Shown here in pieces: positions 1 to 8,786 of a stretch of 64,000 bases of DNA. The first letter of the stretch is position 1. The number at the start of each line of letters is the position of its first letter. The stretch comes from an uncultured Brachybacterium sp. (GTDB lineage Bacteria > Actinomycetota > Actinomycetes > Actinomycetales > Dermabacteraceae), in assembly GCF_947500705.1 (NCBI RefSeq), contig NZ_CANMSY010000003.1:496001-560000 (forward strand), in the 5' to 3' direction. The translations under genes were made by a program, and so were the position numbers. The notes beneath the pieces were generated by a model, which did not search any database, was not told the origin of the DNA, and was given only the letters and a program-made list of their open reading frames with translations.

Positions 1-31
1 CGGGTGCTGATGCAGGTTCCCCGTAACGTCC

Positions 32-556
32 TCAGACCTCGGGCTGGTCCGGCAGGTCGAGCTCCTGCGCGTAGCGGTCCCGCAGCTGCGTCCAGCCGTG
101 TTCGAGGGCGTCGTACCCCACGATCCGTTCCTGGTCCAGGCCCTCCAGGCGGGCATCGAGCACGGCGAGGCACACCTGCCAGCCGGCCAGGTGGGTGGGG
201 GCGTGCTGCGGGGCGGAGAGCTTCATCAGCAGCGTCAGCCGGGCTTCGTCGATCAGCCACTCCAGGACGTCATCGCCCCAGCGGTGGCTCAGCGCGTGAT
301 CGCCGGCGGTCGCGAGCACATCGGTGGCGACCGGATCGGACTCGGGGGTCTCCCGCGAGAGCACCGGCCCCACCTCGGTGAGCGGCCGCTCGGGGACGAT
401 CGGCGACCAGGTCGCCAGCAGCTCGGGATCGGTGTGGAGCGCCCAGATCTGTGCGCCGGTGCCGGAGAGGTCGACCTCGAGGATCACGGCGTCCTCGGTG
501 AGGTCCACCGCGACGGGGAGGTCGGCGATGCGCTGGTCGATGGCGGATGCGTTCAC
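32..556 (-). CDS. SRPBCC / AHSA1-like protein
   Basis: A 174-residue protein read from a GTG start that follows a good GGAAGGAG ribosome site; the frame stays open further upstream but lacks such a site. The middle (LEVDLSGTGAQIWALHTDPE, then WSP and W-L-EDDVL-type stretches) resembles the START/SRPBCC ligand-binding fold of the AHSA1 type, in which a helix-grip cavity binds small hydrophobic ligands. It has no signal peptide, so it is probably cytoplasmic. It lies downstream of the tricorn protease gene on the same strand but a large hairpin separates them, so it is likely its own unit. Ligand and role cannot be told from sequence. Confidence 0.7.
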   Translation of the reverse strand: MNASAIDQRIADLPVAVDLTEDAVILEVDLSGTGAQIWALHTDPELLATWSPIVPERPLTEVGPVLSRETPESDPVATDVLATAGDHALSHRWGDDVLEWLIDEARLTLLMKLSAPQHAPTHLAGWQVCLAVLDARLEGLDQERIVGYDALEHGWTQLRDRYAQELDLPDQPEV

Positions 557-670
557 AGTGGTGCTCCTTCCGGGCGCCGCGGCAGGAGCGGCGGCGCAGA
601 CGTCGTCCCGCCATTGTCCACCCGCAGGTCCCGGCCCGCGCCGCCCTGCTGAGCCCGGGTGTACGCGGAG

Positions 671-719
671 CGGTCGATTCCGAGCCATTTCGGTGCTTGA
701 TCTGGCTCGGAACCGACCG
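671..719. repeat. Long inverted repeat, copy A
   Basis: Two 16-bp arms (671-686 and 704-719) match with one mismatch and flank a 17-base loop. The element lies after the tricorn protease gene and before the upstream region of the SRPBCC gene, so it may end transcription although no T-run follows. A second element with the same arm length, mismatch count and the shared word GATTCCGAGCC is at 58533-58589, which suggests a small dispersed repeat family. Confidence 0.6.
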
Positions 720-745
720 ATTCCGGACGCTGGCCGGGGGCCGGC

Positions 746-3700
746 TCAGCCCTCCCGGTGGCCGAAGCGCGGTGCGGGCAGCGGGGGCGCGGAGGCGGCG
801 GGCTTCTGCGTGAGCAGCGCGAGCGCCTCGGTGATGCCGCGCTCGAGCTGCGGGTCCTCCCCGCCGACCCAGGCGTTCGGCGGCAGCGGCACCTCGATGT
901 CGGGCTCCACGCCGTAGTTCTCGATCGCCCAGTCCTCGCCCTCGAACCAGCTGGCGTACTTCGGCTGGGTCACCCCGGTGCCGTCGACCAGGTCGAAGCG
1001 GCCGTCGATGCCGATCACCCCGCCCCAGGTGCGGGTGCCGATGATCGGCCCGATCTCCAGGGCGCGCGAGACGGCGCCCACGATGTCGCCGTCGGAACCC
1101 GCCTCCTGGTTCGTCACCAGCACCACCGCACCGCGCGGCGCGAACGCCGGGTAGGTGCCGGGCCGCTGGTGGCGCGGGTAGCCCCAGGACAGCACCCGGC
1201 GGGCGATCCGGTCGGTGACCAGCTGCGAGGTGTGGCCGCCGCTGTTGTAGCGCACGTCCACCACGAGACCCTCCTTGGTGGAGGCCTCGCGCAGGTCACG
1301 GTGCATCTGCGCCCAGCCGGAGGAGACCATGTCGGGGATGTGCAGGTAGCCGAGCCGGCCCCCCGAGCGCTCCTCGACCAGCGCCCGCCGGGCCGCGACC
1401 CAGGCCTGGTAGCGCAGCGCGGAGTCATCGGCCAGCGGCGTGACCGCCACCCGATGCTCGGCGCCGTCCCGCAGCAGCACCAGCTCGGTGGGCTTGTTCG
1501 CCGCACCGACCAGAGCGGCCTCGACCCCCTCGGAGTGCACCGGACGGCCGTCGACGCGGAGCACCGCATCGCCCACCTCGGCGCCCACCCCGGGGGCCAG
1601 CAGCGGAGAGCGGGCATCCGGGTCGGAGGAGTCGCCCGGCAGGATCCGGGTGATCACCCAGCGCCCGTCCCGGAGCGCGAAGTCGGCGCCCAGGTAGGCG
1701 GGGAGCATCGGCGGATCGGCCTGGTAGACCCCGCCCTGCACATAGGCGTGCGAGGTGCCCAGCTCACCCTGGACCTCCCACATCATGTCCTGGAAGTCGT
1801 CCTCGGTGACCAGGCGCTCGATCACCGGGTCGTACCAGGAGGTCATCGCATGCCAGTCCATGCCGTCCATGTCCGCACGCCAGTACTGCTGGGCCATGAT
1901 CCGGTAGTTGTCCCAGAGCATGCCGCGACGCTCCTTGACCGGATCGACGGTCAGGCGCATCCGCCCGGTGTCGATCACCACCCGGGCGGGGTCCTCGTCC
2001 TCGGCCTTGCGGGTGGCGGGGATCTGCACCCAGCTCTCGCCCTGCTTGACGACGAGGGTCTCCCCATCACCCGAGGCGGAGAGATCGGTGACGCCCTCGG
2101 CGAGCACGGTGAGCTTGCGGTCGGTGAGGCTCCAGCGCTCGAGCGTCGGCGTCGGGGCGTCGCCCTCGACCCCGGCCCGGGTGCTGCCGAGCACCCCCTG
2201 CTGGGGATGGCGCAGCCAGACGAAGCCGTCGCTCACGGCGGTGAGATGGGAGTAGTAGCCGGAGATCACCGGGAACGGGACCAGGCGCGACTCGATGTCG
2301 TCGAGCTCGACGCGGGTGCGGGGCGGGCGACCGGCCTCCTCGGCGCCGGCGGCGCTGTGGGACGTGGCCGGCTGGGAGGAGGCTGCGGCCGCTGCGCTCT
2401 TGTCGGCGCTGGTGCCTGCGGCGCTGTCGGTCTCGGCACCGTCGCTGCGTGCGGCGTTCTTCCCGCCGGGGCCGGCGGGGCCGTCCTTGGCGTCCTGGTC
2501 GGGCCCGGCCGGACCCCAGCCGTCGGGGTGCGGTCCGAAGGGGTCGGGGGTGGTCCGCTCCAGCGGCAGCAGGAATGGCCGTTCGGCGTTGACGAAGCCG
2601 AGGTCGAAGACCATGTCGTCGTACACCGTCTCGAAGGTGCGCAGGCTCAGCAGCGCGAGGTGCTTCCCGTCGGCGCTGAAGGCGGGGCAGGCGTCCTGGT
2701 ACTTCCCGGAGGTCAGCGCCCGGCCCGTCGGCTCCTGATCCTCGGTGTCCGAGAGCATCAGCCGGCTGAGCTCCCAGGAGTTCGGCTCGGCCCACACCAG
2801 CCAGCGCCCATCGGGCGACCAGGCCAGATCGCTCACCTCGCCGCCGACGGAGCGGCCGACCTCCCGCACGTGATCCAGGTGCGGGACCTCCACCGCCGTC
2901 TCGGCGTCCTGCTCCCAGGCGGAGGCCGACGGATCCTTCGCCGCGGGAGAGGACGCCGCCGGGGAGGACACCTTCGCCGGATCCTCGATCCCGCGCAGCG
3001 TCACCAGGCGCACCACATTGTCGTGGGAGGAGATCGCGACCTTCGAGCCGTCCGGGGAGGGGATCGCGTGCAGGATGCGGCCCACCTCGCCGAGGTCGAG
3101 CCGGATCTCCGCGCCGCCGCCGTCCAGCCGCGCGAGGGCCAGCACGTCGGAGCCGACGCCGCCGTCCTCCCGATCCGAGAGCGCCTCCGCGTCGGAGACG
3201 AACAGGGCGAAGGGGGAGCGGCCCAGCGGGCGCACCTCGCGCAGCCGCAGCCCGCAGGTCCCGGCCAGCAGGCGGGAGGGCCCGCCGCGGTGGGTGAGCG
3301 CGTGGGCGCTGCCCCGCCACTCGACCACGCTCGCACGGGCGTCGTGGAGCGGGCGCATGGCCAGCAGGTTCTCGCTCGCGGAGGCGGGCCGCGGCAGTCG
3401 GGAGGCGCCGACCCCGGAGGCCAGGATCTCGATCTCCCGAGGCTCGGCGTCCAGGGAGTCCATCGCGAAGAGCCGGCCGCGGGAGCTGAACACGATGGTG
3501 GAGCCGTCGGTCGCCGGTTCGCGCAGGTAGCCCTCGGCAGAGCTCAGCGAGGTGTGTGCGCGCAGGTCGGAGCCGTCGAGGGCGACCGACCAGAGGTTCG
3601 CGGAGGCGCGGTCGGTGAGGGCCGCACCGGGGCCGGGGGTGTCGGAGGCGAACAGCAGCCGGTCCCCGTACCAGGCGATCCGCAGCTTCGAGGCGAGGAT

Positions 3701-4315
3701 CTCGTCCAGCAGCGGCTCCCAGGACCGGCCTGCATGGTCCGCGGCGCGGGCGTCGGCAGGGCCGTCCAGCGGGACATCCTCGCGGGAGAGCCACAGCTTC
3801 ACCGCGGTGCCGCCCTGGTAGTGCTTCCAGGAGGCCTGGTCACGGCGCCACGGGGTGGCGACCACGGTGGCGCCGGAGGGGTGGATCGCGACCTCGCCGC
3901 TGCGCCCCAGGGGCAGCAGCTCGGTCCCGCCCTCGAGGTCGATCGCCCACAGCTGCGCGTCGCGGGCGATCGGGGCGCCGTAGCTGGTGGTGGCGATGAT
4001 CCGGCCATCCGGAAGCCAGCCGACGACCTTGGTGCTGGGCCGGCCCCAGTGGGTCAGCCGGCGCGGAGCGGTGTCGCCCTCGACGCCGATCACCCACACC
4101 TCGGGCCCACCGGAGGTGCGGGAGGTGTAGGCGATGTGCTCGCCGCTGGGCGAGAAGCGGGGGTAGCCGACCGGCGCACCCTCGTCCGTCAGCCGCCAGG
4201 CGCGACCCCCGGCCAGCGGGGCCAGCCACACGTCGTTCGCGGCGGTGAAGGTGACGATGTCGCCTCGGACATCGGGGTGGCGGAGATAAGCGGCATGAGC
4301 AGGCGTCGTCGACAT
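746..4315 (-). CDS. Tricorn protease homolog (S41 family)
   Basis: At 1189 residues this has the full tricorn layout. It starts with beta-propeller repeats (for example FSPSGEHIAYTS near residue 55), a second propeller with SPDGRWLVW near 510, a C1 helical domain, a PDZ domain (about 875-960) and a C-terminal S41 protease domain. The catalytic residues fit the known tricorn spacing: Ser-His in GTSHAY (His856), the nucleophile in AGSDGD (Ser1074) and Glu1132 in AIENYG. The family degrades proteasome-derived peptides in the cytoplasm with partner aminopeptidases. A low-complexity Gly/Ala/Ser linker (about 590-650) sits between propeller and core. The ATG has no ribosome site but lies 6 bases after a TAGGGT -10 element, so the mRNA may be leaderless. 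Confidence 0.93.
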   Translation of the reverse strand: MSTTPAHAAYLRHPDVRGDIVTFTAANDVWLAPLAGGRAWRLTDEGAPVGYPRFSPSGEHIAYTSRTSGGPEVWVIGVEGDTAPRRLTHWGRPSTKVVGWLPDGRIIATTSYGAPIARDAQLWAIDLEGGTELLPLGRSGEVAIHPSGATVVATPWRRDQASWKHYQGGTAVKLWLSREDVPLDGPADARAADHAGRSWEPLLDEILASKLRIAWYGDRLLFASDTPGPGAALTDRASANLWSVALDGSDLRAHTSLSSAEGYLREPATDGSTIVFSSRGRLFAMDSLDAEPREIEILASGVGASRLPRPASASENLLAMRPLHDARASVVEWRGSAHALTHRGGPSRLLAGTCGLRLREVRPLGRSPFALFVSDAEALSDREDGGVGSDVLALARLDGGGAEIRLDLGEVGRILHAIPSPDGSKVAISSHDNVVRLVTLRGIEDPAKVSSPAASSPAAKDPSASAWEQDAETAVEVPHLDHVREVGRSVGGEVSDLAWSPDGRWLVWAEPNSWELSRLMLSDTEDQEPTGRALTSGKYQDACPAFSADGKHLALLSLRTFETVYDDMVFDLGFVNAERPFLLPLERTTPDPFGPHPDGWGPAGPDQDAKDGPAGPGGKNAARSDGAETDSAAGTSADKSAAAAASSQPATSHSAAGAEEAGRPPRTRVELDDIESRLVPFPVISGYYSHLTAVSDGFVWLRHPQQGVLGSTRAGVEGDAPTPTLERWSLTDRKLTVLAEGVTDLSASGDGETLVVKQGESWVQIPATRKAEDEDPARVVIDTGRMRLTVDPVKERRGMLWDNYRIMAQQYWRADMDGMDWHAMTSWYDPVIERLVTEDDFQDMMWEVQGELGTSHAYVQGGVYQADPPMLPAYLGADFALRDGRWVITRILPGDSSDPDARSPLLAPGVGAEVGDAVLRVDGRPVHSEGVEAALVGAANKPTELVLLRDGAEHRVAVTPLADDSALRYQAWVAARRALVEERSGGRLGYLHIPDMVSSGWAQMHRDLREASTKEGLVVDVRYNSGGHTSQLVTDRIARRVLSWGYPRHQRPGTYPAFAPRGAVVLVTNQEAGSDGDIVGAVSRALEIGPIIGTRTWGGVIGIDGRFDLVDGTGVTQPKYASWFEGEDWAIENYGVEPDIEVPLPPNAWVGGEDPQLERGITEALALLTQKPAASAPPLPAPRFGHREG

Positions 4316-4321
4316 GCGTCA

Positions 4322-4344
4322 ACCCTATGTCCGACGCCGGACAT
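4322..4344 (-). promoter_or_regulatory. Tricorn promoter with palindromic operator
   Basis: On the minus strand a -10 element TAGGGT (4322-4327) ends 6 bases before the tricorn ATG. A perfect 7-bp-arm palindrome ATGTCCG-N4-CGGACAT (4327-4344) abuts it and covers the -10/-35 spacer, where a repressor would act. The regulator is not known; the GTCCG half resembles the hut operators in this window but with a shorter spacer. Confidence 0.45.
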
Positions 4345-4360
4345 CACGTACAGGAATTCC

Positions 4361-4398
4361 GGCAGGGCAGGGCAGGGGAGGGCCGGGCAGGGGAGGGT
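4361..4398 (+). repeat. G-run repeat (GGGCA/GGGGAGGG)
   Basis: A run of at least six closely spaced G-tracts on the plus strand, built from repeats of GGGCA and GGGGAGGG. It lies upstream of the tricorn promoter and just past the stop of the SLH-like gene. Such spacing of G-tracts could fold as a G-quadruplex; that is inference. Confidence 0.4.
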
Positions 4399-4410
4399 CC
4401 GAACCTGCGG

Positions 4411-5343
4411 TCAGCCCAGGGCGCTCGTGATGACGGAGTCCGCCCGGTGCAGGGAGACGGCGAGCTCCGCCCGGGTCACGCCTTCTTCGCCGGCCCAGTC
4501 CTGGGGGGCGAGGAAGTCCGGAGCCATCCCGGCGGCGGCGAGCCAGGCCACGTCCGGCAGTGCCGAGCCCGGCTCCTCCGGCAGCGGCAGCGAGACCTCC
4601 GCCGAGGCGTCCCAGCTGACCCCCATCCCGGCCAGCGCCGGGCGCATCAGCGCCGCGAGCATCATCGCCGCGCAATCCCGGGTGGCGGGCTCGTCAGGAT
4701 GCGCCCGCAGCTCCGCATCGCCCCACAGCGCGCCGCGGCCATGGAGCCACAGCACCGCGGAGATCCGCGCCGGATCCTCGCCCAGGTCCGTGAAGAGGGT
4801 CGGGACGGTGCCGAGATCCACCGCCGGAGAGCCGGCGAGGCGATGCAGGGCGACCGCGACGTCCCCCCGCGTGACCTCGGTGTCGGGGGCGTACTCGGTC
4901 GGGGACAGGGACGGCTGCACCCCGGTCCGGTGCGCCCAGTGGATCGCCTCGGCCCCGGGGGCACCGGCGGCGACGTCCTCGAACACGGGCTCCTCGTCGG
5001 TTCCGGTGCCGGGAACGCTCTGCGCGGGCCCGGCAGACAGCGCCTCCGAGTCCTCACGGCGCAGCAGCGTCCCTGCGGTCACAGGCACCACGACGGCCGC
5101 CGCCGCGCCGGCCAGCAGCACGAGGCGGCGCCCGGCCCGACGGTTCGGGCGCGGATCCGCAGCCTCCGGGCCGACGGGGATAATGAGCACCGGGGTGCTC
5201 GCCCCCGGCGGCGGGACGGGTTGCGTCGGGACGGGTTGCGTCGGGACAGGCTGCGACGGCACGGGTTGCGCAGGTGCCAGTGGCGGGGCCGCTCCGGGAC
5301 GCCCGGCCTGCAGGCGCGGCGGAGACGGTCGTCTCAGAGCCAT
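4411..5343 (-). CDS. Membrane-anchored protein with SLH-like repeats
   Basis: A 310-residue protein. The ATG is chosen because it follows the GDSL gene closely and overlaps its end by 10 bases. Residues 1-50 are basic and proline-rich with an imperfect QPVPTQPVPTQPVP repeat; a hydrophobic segment (about 80-105, LVLLAGAAAAVVVPVTAG) is a single membrane anchor. The outer part holds S-layer-homology-like units, visible as F-E-D-V...AIHWAHRTGVQPS...VTRGDVAVALHR and weaker copies after it. Such repeats bind cell-wall polymers or occur in secreted actinobacterial proteins. It is probably co-transcribed and translationally coupled with the SGNH hydrolase. Function beyond surface attachment is unknown. 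Confidence 0.75.
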   Translation of the reverse strand: MALRRPSPPRLQAGRPGAAPPLAPAQPVPSQPVPTQPVPTQPVPPPGASTPVLIIPVGPEAADPRPNRRAGRRLVLLAGAAAAVVVPVTAGTLLRREDSEALSAGPAQSVPGTGTDEEPVFEDVAAGAPGAEAIHWAHRTGVQPSLSPTEYAPDTEVTRGDVAVALHRLAGSPAVDLGTVPTLFTDLGEDPARISAVLWLHGRGALWGDAELRAHPDEPATRDCAAMMLAALMRPALAGMGVSWDASAEVSLPLPEEPGSALPDVAWLAAAGMAPDFLAPQDWAGEEGVTRAELAVSLHRADSVITSALG

Positions 5344-6299
5344 CTCAGCTCCCGCATCCGTCGGATGATCGCCCAGCTCACAGCCAGGTTCCCCCAGCCG
5401 TTGAGGTGGATCCCGTCCGGAGCGCACAGGTCCGACGTCACGATCTGCTGCTCGAGCGCGCCCTGGGTGGTGGCCTGTTCGCGCAGGCGCAACGGGGCCA
5501 GCGGCGGGCAGCTGAGCCCTTCCTCGGAGGTGAGCAGGCCCCCGAGGTCCAGGAAGTGTGCGCCATAGCGGCGCTGCTGCTCCGCGTTGACCTGGGCGAC
5601 CGCGTCCGCGGTCGCGGAGCCGACCGGATCGAAGGAGGTCGGCCACTGCCCGAGCACCAGCGTGTCCTGCTCGGGGTCCGTCGCGGCATCCCACATCCGC
5701 TGGGTGTCCTCGAGCACGTCCGTCACATTCAGAATGTTGTTCTTGCCCATCCACAGCACCTGCCGGGATCCCTCCGCGACCGCGGCGAGGGCGGAGCGGA
5801 AGACGCCGCGACCGGTGGTGCTGCCGGGCTGATCGGGCAGGAAGATCCAGCTGCCACCGGTGCCGTCGAGCAGTCCGGGCACCCCGTCCACGTCACCGGG
5901 GATCGTGAGCGGGCCCACCGGACCCAGCCCGGAGTCGAGCGCGACGATGACTGCGCCGGTGCCCCTGGCAGGCTCGCCGAGAGGGCGCAGCTGCGGAGTG
6001 TCCAGGCCCCGCATCAGCAGGGTGTGGGCGGAGCGGGTGGCACCCACACCGTAGGCGTGCACCACCGCAGGGGTCGCCGCGAGGGCGAGATGCTCATGGA
6101 TGCGCACCGCCAGCGGAGTGTCGGCGCTCCCGCCCTCCGAGCTCATCGAGGAGGAGCCCCACAGGGTCAGCGGCCGGGCATCCAGCTCGGGGGCGAGCAG
6201 ACGCCGTGAGGCCTCCGTGCCGGTGACGGCCGAGGTGGCTTCTGCGGGGACGGGTGCGGCAGGTGCGGCCAGGACGGCGGCGAACTGCGGCGAGGGCAT
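5334..6299 (-). CDS. SGNH/GDSL-type hydrolase
   Basis: A 321-residue protein with a good AAGGA ribosome site. The nucleophile block is GSSSMSSEG (about residue 49-57), in place of the usual GDSL. The oxyanion-type Asn occurs in MGKNNILN, and the catalytic Asp/His pair is the C-terminal DGIHLNGWGN. This fits the SGNH esterase/lipase superfamily, related in actinobacteria to DltD-like or poly-hydroxy ester hydrolases. No clear lipobox is seen; a weak hydrophobic N-terminus makes export uncertain. It overlaps the following SLH-like gene, so the two may act at the cell surface together. Confidence 0.75.
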   Translation of the reverse strand: MPSPQFAAVLAAPAAPVPAEATSAVTGTEASRRLLAPELDARPLTLWGSSSMSSEGGSADTPLAVRIHEHLALAATPAVVHAYGVGATRSAHTLLMRGLDTPQLRPLGEPARGTGAVIVALDSGLGPVGPLTIPGDVDGVPGLLDGTGGSWIFLPDQPGSTTGRGVFRSALAAVAEGSRQVLWMGKNNILNVTDVLEDTQRMWDAATDPEQDTLVLGQWPTSFDPVGSATADAVAQVNAEQQRRYGAHFLDLGGLLTSEEGLSCPPLAPLRLREQATTQGALEQQIVTSDLCAPDGIHLNGWGNLAVSWAIIRRMRELRWL

Positions 6300-6429
6300 C
6301 GTGGTCCTTCACGGTGGTGCTGAACGAGCGCACCGTCCGGCGCCCACGGCTCCCTACCCTACGGGAACCTGGGTGCGCCGAACAGGGGCGGGGGAGGTGA
6401 TCTGCAGTGGTCTGCGGGGCGACCCGCGA

Positions 6430-7410
6430 TCACGGCCAGTCGTAGTCGACGACCACCGGTGAGTGGTCCGAGAGCCGGATGCCGTGATGGTCCCGGTCCA
6501 CCTCCGCGCGGTGGGCGGAACGTGCGAGGCGGGGCGTGGCGAGGTGGTAGTCCAGGCGCCAGCCCGCATCCTTCGCGAACGACTGTCCGAGCCATGACCA
6601 CCACGAATAGGGGCCGTCCTGTTCCGGGTGCAGATGCCGGACCACGTCCATGAGCGTGCGCGGGGAGAGCTGCTGCCCGAACCACTCGCGCTCCTCGGGG
6701 AGGAACCCGTCGCTGTGCTGATTGCGGCGCCACGCCGCGAGGTCCTGCCGAGTGTGGGCGATGTTCAGATCGCCCATCAGCAGGTACTCGCGACCGGTCG
6801 CCGCGGCCGCGCGCCGGGTACGCACCAGGTAGCGGGAGAACGCCGCCATGAAGCCCATCTTCCGGGCATAGCGTGCACCGCCGTCGGGCGCCTCGCGCAT
6901 CCGCTCGGGCCGCTGCAGATCGGCGGGCAGGCCGCCCTTGGGCAGGTAGAGGCAGGCGATCGTCAGCGGTGCGTCCGCGAGATCCACCTCGAGATAGCGG
7001 CCCTCGGCCGCGAAGCGCCCCAGGCCCCGTGCGAGGGGGACCCGGTCGGGAGCGGGGACGGCGATGAGGGCAGCTGCGGCAGGGGAGCTTGCGGCGGCCG
7101 GCATCCCGCTCACCGCGGCGCCGCCGGCCGACATCGCTGACGGCGTGCCCGCCAGCGCGGTCCCGCTCCAGGTGCGGATCGCCGCCGGAGGCCGACGGGT
7201 CAGCACGGCGACCCCGTTGCGTCCCGGGAGCGTGCCGGTGTCGAGGGCGACGTGATAGTCGCCGAAGGCGCCCGCGGGGATCTTGTCGGCCTGTGCCCGG
7301 ACCTCCTGCAGCGCGACCACGTCGCATCCCCGCACGGCCAGCCAGTCCTCGAACCCCCGTCGCTGTGCGGCGCGGATCCCGTTGATGTTGGCCGTGGCGA
7401 TGCGGAGCAT
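6430..7410 (-). CDS. xth: Exodeoxyribonuclease III
   Basis: 326 residues of the endonuclease/exonuclease/phosphatase fold. The start reads MLRIATANINGIRAAQRRGF, followed by the metal-binding LQEV (Glu36), the DLNIAHTRQDL block, a W-S-W-L-G-QSFAKDAGWRLDY motif and the terminal SDHSPVVV with the catalytic Asp-His pair. These are all ExoIII/ExoA hallmarks: AP endonuclease and 3'-5' exonuclease in base excision repair. Compared with the usual 255-270 residues it has an insertion of about 50 Ala/Gly-rich residues (about 85-135). A TAGCCT -10 element lies 7 bases before the ATG, so translation may be leaderless. Confidence 0.93.
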   Translation of the reverse strand: MLRIATANINGIRAAQRRGFEDWLAVRGCDVVALQEVRAQADKIPAGAFGDYHVALDTGTLPGRNGVAVLTRRPPAAIRTWSGTALAGTPSAMSAGGAAVSGMPAAASSPAAAALIAVPAPDRVPLARGLGRFAAEGRYLEVDLADAPLTIACLYLPKGGLPADLQRPERMREAPDGGARYARKMGFMAAFSRYLVRTRRAAAATGREYLLMGDLNIAHTRQDLAAWRRNQHSDGFLPEEREWFGQQLSPRTLMDVVRHLHPEQDGPYSWWSWLGQSFAKDAGWRLDYHLATPRLARSAHRAEVDRDHHGIRLSDHSPVVVDYDWP

Positions 7411-7450
7411 GCCCTCGAGGCTACGTGCTGGTCAGAGCGACTGCGCGCCC

Positions 7451-8518
7451 TCAGACGATCTGGTCGCCCTGCACCGGTCCCTCCGTATTGGGCTTCCAGC
7501 CGAGCGCAGGAGCGACGTGCGTCGCGAAGCTCTCGAGGATGTGGAGGTTCAGCTCGACCCCTGCCTGCGAGGGAATGGTGAGCAGCAGGGTGTCCGCGGA
7601 CTGCACGGCGGCGTCGGCTTTCAGCTGCTCGATCAGCTGATCCGGCTCGCCCGTGTAGGAGCGGCCGAAGGTCGAGCGGGTGCCGTCGATGATGCCGATC
7701 TGGTCGGAGTCCTCGCCCGGCCGCATGCCGAAGAGCTGCCGGTCCTGCTCGGTGACGATCGGGAAGACGCTGCGGGAGACGGAGACCCGCGGGGTGTGCG
7801 CGTGTCCGGCCTCCTTGAAGGCCTCGCGGTAGACGTCGATCTGCTCCGCCTGGAGATCGCCGAAGGAGGCGCCCGTGGCTTCGGTGAGCAGGGTCGAGCT
7901 CATGAGGTTCAGTCCCTGGGTGCCGGTGCGCTCGGCCGTCCCGCGGGAACCTGCGCCCCACCAGATGTGCTGGAAGAGGTCCGGGGACTGCGGCTCGATG
8001 CGCAGCGGGGCATGCGGTGCGGCATCGGACATATAGGGCTGCGCAGCCGCCCGGGTCATCGGGTGGCCCTGGATGGCCTGCAGGAACACCTCGAACTTCG
8101 ACATGGCGATGTCAGCGCCGCGTGGATCCGTGGAGCCGGTGTAGCCGAAGGACTCCCAGCCGCGGTCCGCCGCCTCGGGGGCGCCGCGGGAGATGCCGAG
8201 CGCCACCCGGCCATCGGCGAGGAGGTCCAGAGCTGCGGCCTCCTCCGCGAGGTACAGAGGGTTCTCATAGCGCATGTCGATCACGCCGGTGCCCACCTCG
8301 ATGCGCTGGGTGCGCGCTGCGACCGCCCCGAGCAGCGGCATCGGCGAGGCGGATTGCCTGGCGTAGTGGTGCACGCGGAAGTACGCGCCGTTGACGCCCA
8401 TCTCGTCCGCGCCGACGGAGATGTCGATCGCATCGTGGAGCATCTGGCGGGCGCTGAGGCCGCCCTGGGCGGGGTTGCCGCCGTAATGGCCGAAACTGAG
8501 GAATCCGAAGGCACGCAT
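7451..8518 (-). CDS. LLM-class flavin-dependent oxidoreductase
   Basis: 355 residues with the bacterial luciferase-like TIM-barrel pattern: an N-terminal FGFLSFGHYGG strand, the H-H-Y active-site region VHHYARQSASP, VGTGVIDMRYENP and the LLADGRVALGISRG FMN-binding loop. The family uses reduced flavin (FMNH2 or F420H2) to oxidise small substrates; the substrate here is not predictable. It stands alone, divergent from the BCCT transporter across 268 bases. The short AT-rich promoter (about 8525-8555) contains an imperfect GTTGAGTATTTAAC palindrome that could be an operator. Confidence 0.88.
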   Translation of the reverse strand: MRAFGFLSFGHYGGNPAQGGLSARQMLHDAIDISVGADEMGVNGAYFRVHHYARQSASPMPLLGAVAARTQRIEVGTGVIDMRYENPLYLAEEAAALDLLADGRVALGISRGAPEAADRGWESFGYTGSTDPRGADIAMSKFEVFLQAIQGHPMTRAAAQPYMSDAAPHAPLRIEPQSPDLFQHIWWGAGSRGTAERTGTQGLNLMSSTLLTEATGASFGDLQAEQIDVYREAFKEAGHAHTPRVSVSRSVFPIVTEQDRQLFGMRPGEDSDQIGIIDGTRSTFGRSYTGEPDQLIEQLKADAAVQSADTLLLTIPSQAGVELNLHILESFATHVAPALGWKPNTEGPVQGDQIV

Positions 8519-8786
8519 GGCCCCACCATACTAGATGGTTGAGTATTTAACTAGCGCCTCACTCGGTGCTGCGGCCTCGTGCCCCGCACGAGATCTGCAC
8601 CCCACATCTCGCCCCCGTGGAGGGGTTGCGCCCGTCGGCCGCGTACTGTGAACCGCTCTGCGCGCACGGGCTCCTCCCTGCCGTCCCGGGCGTTGCGCCT
8701 GACGTCTGGGGACCTGGCGATGCCGACCACTCGACGCCCCGTGGCTCACGCCGCCGCCCCCAGATCCTCGACGAACGGACCGCGCC

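Noticed and set aside
758-5368. A 1536-codon open frame on the plus strand opposite the tricorn protease
   Set aside because: It is antisense to a full-length, motif-complete gene and arises from GC-rich third positions; its translation is Gly/Arg/His-rich with no domain.
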